From Thermoanaerobaculia bacterium (GTDB lineage Bacteria > Acidobacteriota > Thermoanaerobaculia > Multivoradales > UBA5704), in NCBI GenBank assembly GCA_030150965.1, contig JASLEW010000039.1, forward strand, positions 1 to 5,206: DNA of 5,206 bases. The letters are read 5' to 3'. Shown here piece after piece: positions 1 through 5,206 of the stretch. The position numbers were made by a program, and so were the translations under genes. The number at the start of each line of letters is the position of its first letter. Position 1 is the first letter of the stretch. The notes under the pieces were generated by a model that saw nothing but the letters and a program-made list of their open reading frames with translations, did not search any database and was not told where the DNA came from.

Positions 1-61
1 CGGAGGCCCTGCGCCGGGAGCTGCGCGCGGAGCCGCGCGGCGGCCCGGCGCAGGGCCTCCG
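1..61. repeat. 18-bp perfect inverted repeat with 25-nt loop
   Basis: Positions 1-18 are the exact reverse complement of positions 44-61. The 25-base loop (19-43) itself contains the palindrome CCGCGCGG. As RNA this would be a very stable hairpin ending six bases before the GTG at 67. No T-run follows it, so it does not look like a factor-independent terminator. The left arm begins at the first base of the window, so the repeat may be longer. It may be part of coding sequence rather than intergenic, because the reading frame starting at base 3 gives a plausible peptide (EALRRELRAEP) across it. Confidence 0.75.
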
Positions 62-66
62 CCGGG

Positions 67-651
67 GTGCCCCTGCGGTTCTGGAAACGGCCGCGGTGGG
101 CCGCCGCCGCGCTCGCCTCGGCCGCCGTGCTCGCCGCCGCCCTGGCGGTCCTGGTCCGGGTCCAGGAGCCGCAGCCCGGGGCGCCGCTTCCCGAGTACGA
201 GGCCGCCGAGGTGAACGGCGGCGAGGCGGCCCTGCGCGGCGGACCCGCGCCGTCCGGCGCCCCGGCCGGCGCCTCGCTCCCCCTCCTGCTCCATGCGGGC
301 AGCCGGCTGGAGGTCGCGGCCCGCCCGAAGACCTCGGTCTCCGGCCCGGTCGCGGCCCGCCTGTTCGCCGCGCGGCCGGGGGAGGCGCCGCGCGAGCTGA
401 ATCCGGCAGTGCAGGAGGTGGCGGAGAGCGGCTCCGTCCGCCTGGCCGGCACCGTCGGCGACGACCTGGACCTCGCGCCCGGCGCCTGGTCGCTGTGGCT
501 GATCGTGGGGAGACCGGGGGAGCCGCGGGACGCCGCGGCGGCCCTGCGCTCGCCCGCCGCCGCCACGCCGGGCTGGACCGTGCGGCGGCGCGCCTGGACC
601 GCCTGGCGGGTGGCCGGCCTGCAGGTCGGCGGGCAGGGCGCGGCGCCGTAG
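67..651 (+). CDS. membrane-anchored protein, possible anti-sigma-like sensor (N-terminus uncertain)
   Basis: A 194-residue product read from GTG 67. A basic stretch (RFWKRPRW) precedes one hydrophobic Ala/Leu/Val-rich transmembrane segment at about residues 11-30. Then come a Pro/Gly-rich linker and a domain at about 80-185 with alternating beta-like strands (LLHAGSRLEV, APGAWSLWLIVG, WRVAGLQV). The topology suggests that this domain lies outside the inner membrane. Third codon positions are nearly all G/C, so the frame is secure. The start is not: GTG 67 has no Shine-Dalgarno sequence, and upstream bases look coding in frame 3 (see findings), so residues before the membrane segment probably exist. 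From memory, similar proteins beside CHAT genes carry an N-terminal zinc-finger (anti-sigma) domain. That part is outside this window, so the regulatory role is inference. I assign no gene name. Confidence 0.7.
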   Translation: MPLRFWKRPRWAAAALASAAVLAAALAVLVRVQEPQPGAPLPEYEAAEVNGGEAALRGGPAPSGAPAGASLPLLLHAGSRLEVAARPKTSVSGPVAARLFAARPGEAPRELNPAVQEVAESGSVRLAGTVGDDLDLAPGAWSLWLIVGRPGEPRDAAAALRSPAAATPGWTVRRRAWTAWRVAGLQVGGQGAAP

Positions 652-724
652 AGCAGGACCGGCACCGTGGATGCGGCGGCGCCCGGCAGCTCCAGGGCGG
701 CCGGCGGCAGCACCGCGGTGGTGA

Positions 725-770
725 GGGCGGCAAGGGGCAAGGGGGGCAGGAGGGTAGGGCAGGAGGGAGG
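725..770 (+). promoter_or_regulatory. G-run tract, potential G-quadruplex over the ribosome-binding site
   Basis: G-runs of three to six bases recur at 725-727, 734-737, 741-746, 752-754, 757-759 and 765-767, separated by short spacers of about two to six bases. This meets the usual four-run quadruplex pattern on the coding strand, so it could fold in the mRNA as well as the DNA. The last part overlaps AGGAGG at 761-766. Folding would be expected to hide the Shine-Dalgarno sequence of the CHAT gene. The pattern is seen directly; the regulatory effect is inference. Confidence 0.5.
761..766 (+). promoter_or_regulatory. strong Shine-Dalgarno sequence AGGAGG that complicates the start choice
   Basis: AGGAGG is followed after seven bases by an in-frame CTG (774) and after three bases by an out-of-frame GTG (770). 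It is 28 bases from the TTG at 795. It therefore favours initiation at CTG 774, or at the short frame from 770, over TTG 795, although CTG starts are rare in bacteria. Confidence 0.5.
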
Positions 771-794
771 TGCCTGACGAAAGAGCCTGAAGGC

Positions 795-3700
795 TTGCGT
801 TCCCGTTGGCCCAGCGGCAGGACGCTTCTCCGTGCCGCACTCCTCGCCACCGCCGGGCTGTGGCCGGCCGGAGCGCCCCGGGTCGAGGCCCTCGACGTGG
901 CCTTCACCGGCTGCACCGAGATGCAGCGCGACGGCCCGGTGTGCGTGTTCTGGGAGAGGAGCCAGGCCGGCCCGAGGGGGCGATGGGTCCAGCTCCCCGG
1001 CGAGATGCGGCTGTGGGTCCAGCCCCCTGCCGGGACGCGCCGGCTGTGGCTGCACACCGAGGGAGAGGGCAGCCGCCCCCTGGCGGTGGCCGATCACCTG
1101 GTCAGCCTCCAGGTCCCGCCCGCCGCCCGGAGGATCGAGGTGCGTGCCCTGATCCCCGAGGGGATGGCGGTCTGGAGCCTGCGGTGCGCCCGCTACCGGC
1201 TGCCGTCCTGGTGGATTCCGGCGCCGTCCGACGCCACCCCCGAGGAAACGAGCGCCTGGATGCGCACCCTGGAGGAGCAGCTGCCGCGGGCGCCGCGCGA
1301 ACTCGCCGGTCCTATCCTGCGGCGGCTGGCCGGGAGTGCGAAGGACGAGAGACAGGAATTCCTCTACCGGCGGTCCATGATGGCCTATGCCGCGGCCGGA
1401 CAGCCGCTCGGTGAGGTGCTGAGAGGCACTGCGGTGGCATCCGCCGTCATCAGCCGTCATCGGTTCCAGGAGGCGCAGCAGCTCCTCGACACCCTCGCCG
1501 CGGATCAGCCGCAGCCGGCATTCACCGATGCCCGGGCGCTGGTAGCAATCGCCTACACCCGCGGTGTCCTGGCACGCCAGGACGGCGATCTGCGCACCGC
1601 GTTGCGCGAGCTGCACGGCGCCGCCGACCTCGCCGGCCGGCTGCGCCTCGACCCGCGCTGGCCCGGTGCTATTTGGGGGGAGAACTGGCCGGACGCCACC
1701 GGCCAGGAGGAGGCGCTGGTGCTGCAGGATCTGGGACGCGGGACCGACGCCAACGCGATCTTCCAGCGCCTGGAGAAACGGGCGGTGGCGGTCGTCCGCT
1801 ACCTGGAGGCCCATCTCATGGGTCCCGTGCCCTGCAACCAGCAGGAGCAGCTGCCCAGCAACCAGGGCTGGACCCTGCTGATGCAGCAGGAGGCCTCCGG
1901 TAATAGGGTGGAACCAGGTGACTCCGCACCGCTCCACCTCCTGGAGGGGGCGCGGGACATCATCGCCCGCGGCGGCTGCTCGGACCAGGCGCGCATCGAC
2001 GTGCCGATCAGCCTGGCCCTTGCCGAGTGGCAGGCGGGCGACGCGGCCGGCGCCCGCCGCTCGCTGGCGGAGGCGGACCGCATCGCCGTCACCGTCCAGG
2101 CCGCCGCGCGGCGTCCTCCATCGTCGCTGCCGGCTTCGCCCCCGCCGCCAGGAGCGCTCTCGGCCTCATCGGCGCGAGCGCGGCCCTTGGCGTCATCTCC
2201 GCCGATGGCGCCAAGGGCGCCAATCACGCCATCGGAGCCCTCTCCGCTTTCCTCTCCACCCTCTCCACGTCCTCGCCCTATACCCCCTCCACCCTCTCCA
2301 TCCTCCCCAGCACCGCCGGCCGCCGGCTCCCCTTCGGGCTGCGGCCTCGACCGGGCCGCCGCCGCCATGACGCCGGAGCAGCAGCTCTGGCGCTACGAGC
2401 TGGAGGCGCGGCTGGCAATCGCCGCGGGTGCGGCTGGGCGGGCTCTGCAGCTCTACGGCTGCCTGGAGCGCCTGGCCGAGGGCCGCCTCTCGCCGCCCGG
2501 GCTCTGGCTGGCGGCCTACGGCAAGGCGCGGGCCTACGAGAAACTCGGCAACGTCCCCCAGGCGCTGGCCTCCTACCGCCAGGCCGAGGCGCTGATCGAC
2601 CAGCAGAGCTTCGACGTGCCGATCTTCGACGGGTCCAGGACGTTCCTCGCCCTGCGCGAGCGCGGCACCCGCGATTTCCTCGGGCTTCTGGTGGGGCTCG
2701 GACGTGCGGACCAGGCCTTCGCCGAGGTGCGCCGCGCCCGCTCCCGCCTGCTGCGGCAGCTCGACCGGTCGGAGCGCCTGGTCGCGCTCCCCCCCGCCCA
2801 GCGGGCGCAATGGCAGCAAAGCATCTTCGCCTACCAGCAGCGGCGGGCCGAGGTCGAGGAGAAGGCGGCGGACGACTGGCGGCTCGCGGCGGACGAGCTC
2901 GCGCGCGTGCGCGCGGCCAGGGACCAAGCGCAGCGCGACCTGCGGCAATCCCTCGACGCGGCGTTCGCCGTCCTCGGCAGGGGCAGCGGCGAGTTGGCGC
3001 CGCTCCTGCCGGGAGAGTGCGTGCTCGCCTACTACGATCTCGGCGCTGGGCACGGGGTCGGCTTCGCCGCCCGCGCCGTTCCAGGTGCGGGCGGGCACCC
3101 GGCGGAGGGCGCCGCCCCCAGCCGCGGCGCACCGGCGGCGGCGGTCAGGATGGCCGTCCTCGATTGGCCGTTGCACCCGGAGTTGCATCCCGCCCGCCTC
3201 GCACCGCGCCTCCTGGGGCCGTTCGGCGACGAGATCCGGCAGGCGCACCGCGTCCGGGTGCTGTCGTCCGGCGCGCTGAAGGAGGTCAATTTCCACGCCC
3301 TGCCCTTCGACGGCGACATCCTGCTGACGAAACGGCCGGTGGTCTATGGCCTCGACCTGCCGGTGCGGGTGGTGCCGCCGGGGGCGGTACCAGGAGCGGC
3401 GCCAGCGGCAGGAGGGCGCGGAGCGCCCGGTGGGGTGGCGCCGCCGCGTCCCGGCGGCCCCCTCCGGGCCGTCATCCTCGGCGACCCGCGGGGCGACCTG
3501 CCCGCGGCCCGCGACGAGGCCCGCGCCGTCGAGCAGGTGCTGGCCGCCGACGGCGGCTGGCGGATCAAGGTGCTGCCGGAAGATGCGAGCGCCGCCACCC
3601 TCTCCGGGCGGCTCGACGGCTGCGACCTGTTCCACTACGCCGGCCATGCGCGGAGCGCCGCCGACTGGAACAGCATGCTGCTGCTCGCCCGCGGCGCCGC

Positions 3701-4019
3701 CCTGACCCTTCCGGACCTCCTGGCGCTCCGCCGGGCGCCCTCCTGGGTGGTGCTCTCGGGCTGCGACACCGGGAAGCAGGAGGCCGGCGCGGCGTTCGAG
3801 GTCCCGAGCCTGGCGCACGCCTTCCTCTTGGCCGGCGCGCGCGGCGTGGTGGCGGCGGTGCGGCAGGTCGACGACGCCACGGCGCGCGACCTCTCGGTCG
3901 CCCTCTACCAGAGCTGGCAGGGCGGCCCCGACCTCGCGGCCGGCCTGCGAAAGGCGCAGCTCGCCCTGTACCGGGCGCAGACCGTCGGCTGGGAGAGCTT
4001 CCGCCTGTTCGAGCCATGA
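795..4019 (+). CDS. exported TPR-CHAT (caspase-like) protease
   Basis: A product of 1074 residues read from TTG 795; CTG 774 would add seven. Residues 1-32 look like a Sec signal peptide (basic start, LLRAALLATAG core, cleavage after VEA). A beta-rich domain follows, with Cys40 and Cys50 in GC...GPVC. Helical TPR-like repeats cover about 110-435 and 520-640, clearest at 570-600. A Pro/Ser-rich stretch at 438-516 interrupts them. A charged coiled coil spans about 682-731. The C-terminal CHAT domain (about 736-1074) has the clan CD His951 in HYAGHA and Cys990 in LSGCDTG, so it should be an active cysteine peptidase; its substrate is unknown. Two Gly/Pro/Ala-rich loops (761-783, 864-889) sit inside this domain. 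The signal peptide implies action in the periplasm or envelope, unlike cytoplasmic TPR-CHAT proteases such as the Cas-associated one. The neighbouring protease lipoprotein supports a shared envelope task. Confidence 0.85.
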   Translation: MRSRWPSGRTLLRAALLATAGLWPAGAPRVEALDVAFTGCTEMQRDGPVCVFWERSQAGPRGRWVQLPGEMRLWVQPPAGTRRLWLHTEGEGSRPLAVADHLVSLQVPPAARRIEVRALIPEGMAVWSLRCARYRLPSWWIPAPSDATPEETSAWMRTLEEQLPRAPRELAGPILRRLAGSAKDERQEFLYRRSMMAYAAAGQPLGEVLRGTAVASAVISRHRFQEAQQLLDTLAADQPQPAFTDARALVAIAYTRGVLARQDGDLRTALRELHGAADLAGRLRLDPRWPGAIWGENWPDATGQEEALVLQDLGRGTDANAIFQRLEKRAVAVVRYLEAHLMGPVPCNQQEQLPSNQGWTLLMQQEASGNRVEPGDSAPLHLLEGARDIIARGGCSDQARIDVPISLALAEWQAGDAAGARRSLAEADRIAVTVQAAARRPPSSLPASPPPPGALSASSARARPLASSPPMAPRAPITPSEPSPLSSPPSPRPRPIPPPPSPSSPAPPAAGSPSGCGLDRAAAAMTPEQQLWRYELEARLAIAAGAAGRALQLYGCLERLAEGRLSPPGLWLAAYGKARAYEKLGNVPQALASYRQAEALIDQQSFDVPIFDGSRTFLALRERGTRDFLGLLVGLGRADQAFAEVRRARSRLLRQLDRSERLVALPPAQRAQWQQSIFAYQQRRAEVEEKAADDWRLAADELARVRAARDQAQRDLRQSLDAAFAVLGRGSGELAPLLPGECVLAYYDLGAGHGVGFAARAVPGAGGHPAEGAAPSRGAPAAAVRMAVLDWPLHPELHPARLAPRLLGPFGDEIRQAHRVRVLSSGALKEVNFHALPFDGDILLTKRPVVYGLDLPVRVVPPGAVPGAAPAAGGRGAPGGVAPPRPGGPLRAVILGDPRGDLPAARDEARAVEQVLAADGGWRIKVLPEDASAATLSGRLDGCDLFHYAGHARSAADWNSMLLLARGAALTLPDLLALRRAPSWVVLSGCDTGKQEAGAAFEVPSLAHAFLLAGARGVVAAVRQVDDATARDLSVALYQSWQGGPDLAAGLRKAQLALYRAQTVGWESFRLFEP
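2107..2335 (+). other. low-complexity insertion in the CHAT gene with a displaced codon signature
   Basis: In the gene's own frame this stretch encodes a Pro/Ser/Ala-rich linker with many codons ending in A or T. In the frame starting one base earlier, third positions are almost all C or G and the first half has the purine-any-pyrimidine pattern typical of coding DNA. Its peptide there is Ala/Gly/Ile-rich (for example ALGLIGASAALGVI). Neither frame has a stop, and the flanks on both sides clearly use the main frame. It divides the TPR region between a helix ending at about AVTVQAA and one beginning at TPEQQLWRYELEARLA. Confidence 0.5.
2254..2300 (+). repeat. 14-base direct repeat in a pyrimidine tract
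   Basis: CTCCACCCTCTCCA occurs at 2254-2267 and again at 2287-2300, a 33-base period that keeps the reading frame (11 codons). Both copies lie in a C/T-rich tract of about 2239-2310 inside the low-complexity insertion. The opposite strand is G/A-rich and resembles the tract at 725-770 in composition. Confidence 0.7.
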
Positions 4020-4140
4020 CCCGCCGTCCGGTGCGCCCCGGTAACACGCCGGCTGTCAGAAGCGCCTCTCCGATTGCGAATGGACTCCTATCGATGCCGC
4101 GCTCGACCGCCGACGCGCGGCCGGCGAAATGAGGTGAATC
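4020..4140. other. gap between the CHAT gene and the subtilase gene, with a weak hairpin
   Basis: The gap is 121 bases and somewhat less GC-rich than its flanks. A six-base stem pairs CCGCGC (4097-4102) with GCGCGG (4115-4120) around a 12-base loop, without a T-run, so it is not a convincing terminator. I found no pair of -35 and -10 boxes at a normal spacing. Cotranscription with the CHAT gene is plausible but not shown. Confidence 0.5.
4131..4136 (+). promoter_or_regulatory. ribosome-binding site of the subtilase gene
   Basis: GAGGTG (continuing as GAGGTGA) lies four bases before the ATG at 4141. It fixes that ATG as the start, ahead of the in-frame ATG at 4162, and places a complete lipoprotein signal at the N-terminus. 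Confidence 0.75.
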
Positions 4141-5206
4141 ATGCTTCCGCGTTCCCGTGGGATGAGAATCGTGCTGGCTCTCGCAGCGCTGGGCGTCGCC
4201 GCCCTCCTCAGCTGTCAGACACTGGGCTGGTCCCCCTGGAGGCCCACGCCCACCGGCGCCGCCAGCCCCTACGCGCAATGGCGTTTCATCGCCCTGCGGC
4301 GTGCCGGGGCCGCCGCCTGCCCGGACGTCGGCGCGGCCTGGCGGGGCAGGCCCCTGTTCAACGTCGCCCGCCGCGCCCAGGACGACCCCGCCGTGCAGGC
4401 GGCGGCCGATAGCCTCGACCGGTTCTGCGTCTACGAGCTGGCGGCGCAGGCGGGAAGGATGGGTAGGGAGCTGCCGCCGCCGCCGGCGAGCCCCGACCTG
4501 GAGCAGGTCGCGCCGGACGTGGCGGCGGTGGGCATCTCGGGCTCCGACGATCTGCCGCAGATGACGGCGCCGCTGCTCAACGCCCGGTTCGAGCACGAGG
4601 CGGGCATGACGGGCCCATCCTCGCCGGCCGCTCTGGCCGCGGCTCCGGTTCCTCCGGTCCCCGCGGTCACCCGCTTGAGCTTCCTCGACACCCAGCCGGA
4701 CGGCCTCGGCGTTCCTCAGATCCGCGGCAACTCCGCCCACGGCTACACGGTGGCCCATCTCGGCGCCGAGCTGATCTGCGGCGCGGGGCGCTCCTGTCCG
4801 CAGATCGCGACCCGCCTGGCGATGCCGCTCCTGGGCTTCGACAGCCAGGAGCCGCAGGCGTCCCCGGCCGACCACCAGCATGGCGGCTACTTTGGCCTGG
4901 TAGGCGACGTGGCGACGGCCATCGTCGACGAGGTGAACGCCTGGCAGAGCGCGGGCGCGCCGCGGCACCTGGTCCTCAACCTGTCGCTGGGCTGGGACCC
5001 CGCGCTCACCCGCCGCGGCACGGAGGCGCCGCCGCGGGCCGTCCCCGAGAAGCCGGCCGCCGCCCCCGAGACCGCCGTGGAGGCGATGACCACGCCGGCC
5101 CGCTCGGTGCACGAGGCGCTGAGGTACGCCGCGCAGTGCGGCGCCCTGGTGATCGCGGCGGCGGGCAACGTCAGCAGCGGGACGCCGCACGGCTTCGGGC
5201 CCCTGC
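4141..5206 (+). CDS. S8 (subtilisin-like) serine peptidase lipoprotein, C-terminus beyond the window
   Basis: The first 355 residues are visible. Residues 1-25 form a lipoprotein signal (basic MLPRSRGMR, hydrophobic core, LLSC with Cys25). The +2 residue is Gln, not Asp, compatible with outer-membrane sorting if enterobacterial rules hold. About residues 40-170 are not recognised and include Pro/Ala-rich linkers. The peptidase domain starts near 178: Asp183 in LSFLDTQPDG, His200 in HGYTVAHL, the substrate-strand motif LVLNLSLGWD, and the oxyanion-hole Asn343 in AAAGN. The catalytic Ser must lie past position 5206. Asp and His are only 17 residues apart, a compact arrangement for this family. 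Cys213 and Cys219 could form a disulfide. A Pro/Ala/Glu-rich insertion lies at about 288-318. Family assignment is firm; activity cannot be confirmed without the Ser. The substrate is unknown, and the adjacent CHAT protein is a candidate partner. Confidence 0.88.
   Translation, partial: MLPRSRGMRIVLALAALGVAALLSCQTLGWSPWRPTPTGAASPYAQWRFIALRRAGAAACPDVGAAWRGRPLFNVARRAQDDPAVQAAADSLDRFCVYELAAQAGRMGRELPPPPASPDLEQVAPDVAAVGISGSDDLPQMTAPLLNARFEHEAGMTGPSSPAALAAAPVPPVPAVTRLSFLDTQPDGLGVPQIRGNSAHGYTVAHLGAELICGAGRSCPQIATRLAMPLLGFDSQEPQASPADHQHGGYFGLVGDVATAIVDEVNAWQSAGAPRHLVLNLSLGWDPALTRRGTEAPPRAVPEKPAAAPETAVEAMTTPARSVHEALRYAAQCGALVIAAAGNVSSGTPHGFGPL

Larger units (their letters stand above)
652..794. other. 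gap between the membrane-protein gene and the CHAT gene
   Basis: The gap holds GC-rich sequence without a recognisable sigma-70 promoter or a T-run terminator, so the downstream gene may be cotranscribed. The second half (725-770) is a purine-rich G-run tract that contains the best ribosome-binding site. A six-codon frame opens at GTG 770 and stops at TGA 788-790, four bases before the TTG at 795. Confidence 0.6.

Noticed and set aside
96..794. Extension of the CHAT gene upstream into the long open frame starting at 96
   Set aside because: The peptide over 96-770 is Arg/Gly-rich and is the out-of-frame shadow of the membrane-protein gene, whose own frame has the proper codon signature. A signal peptide begins only at about 795.
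2193..3818. Large open frame on the minus strand opposite the CHAT gene
   Set aside because: Very GC-rich coding DNA routinely leaves long open antisense frames. The plus strand has a recognisable CHAT domain here, and the minus product shows no known motif.
4041..4095. Possible promoter (GTAAC, TTGCGA, TATCGA) before the subtilase gene
   Set aside because: No pair of boxes has a usable spacing: TTGCGA and TATCGA are only nine bases apart, and GTAAC has no matching ECF -10 element at 16-17 bases.
4097..4120. Hairpin as terminator of the CHAT gene
   Set aside because: The stem is only six bases, has a large loop and lacks a T-run.
2340..4132. Continuation of the alternative frame beyond the low-complexity segment
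   Set aside because: After about 2340 the main frame again carries the codon signature and the TPR and CHAT motifs. The alternative frame becomes Arg/Pro/Gly-rich noise.
3565..5190. Large open frame on the minus strand across the gap and the subtilase gene
   Set aside because: It crosses two genes with clear plus-strand motifs, and its product is Arg/Gly/Ala-rich with no recognisable domain.
1..5206. CRISPR array, tRNA, rRNA or insertion sequence
   Set aside because: No regularly spaced repeats with unique spacers, no cloverleaf or conserved rRNA segments, and no transposase motifs were seen on either strand.

Overview
This is very GC-rich bacterial DNA, visibly above 70% G+C, with G or C at nearly every third codon position. 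It holds three genes on the plus strand, in the order: membrane-anchored protein, exported TPR-CHAT protein, subtilisin-like lipoprotein. The protein style (an N-terminal zinc-finger/anti-sigma-like neighbour, CHAT proteins that open with a GC...GPVC motif, compact S8 peptidases) recalls loci I associate with Acidobacteriota (Thermoanaerobaculia-like) and Myxococcota. This placement is recollection and inference, not a search result.

Layout. 1-61: a long perfect inverted repeat. About 67-651: a protein with one transmembrane segment and a folded extracytoplasmic domain. Base composition suggests its N-terminal part lies upstream in another frame. 652-794: a gap with a G-run tract that could form a quadruplex and that covers the strongest ribosome-binding site. 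795-4019: the main gene, an exported protein with a signal peptide, a beta-rich N-terminal domain with two cysteines, helical TPR-type repeats, a low-complexity insertion, a coiled coil and a C-terminal CHAT (caspase-like) protease domain with His and Cys in place. 4020-4140: a short gap without a clear terminator. 4141 to the window end: an S8 (subtilisin-like) lipoprotein with Asp, His and the oxyanion Asn visible. Its nucleophile Ser would lie beyond the window.

How the genes may work together (inference): all three products are predicted to be in or outside the inner membrane, and two are proteases of unrelated clans. That fits an envelope-localised proteolytic or sensing module, perhaps tied to an ECF sigma/anti-sigma pair upstream. 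The two oddest sequence features are inside or beside the CHAT gene. The first is a segment (about 2107-2335) whose codon signature points to a different frame from its flanks. The second is the quadruplex-prone tract combined with a non-ATG start. No RNA genes, insertion sequences or CRISPR arrays were seen.
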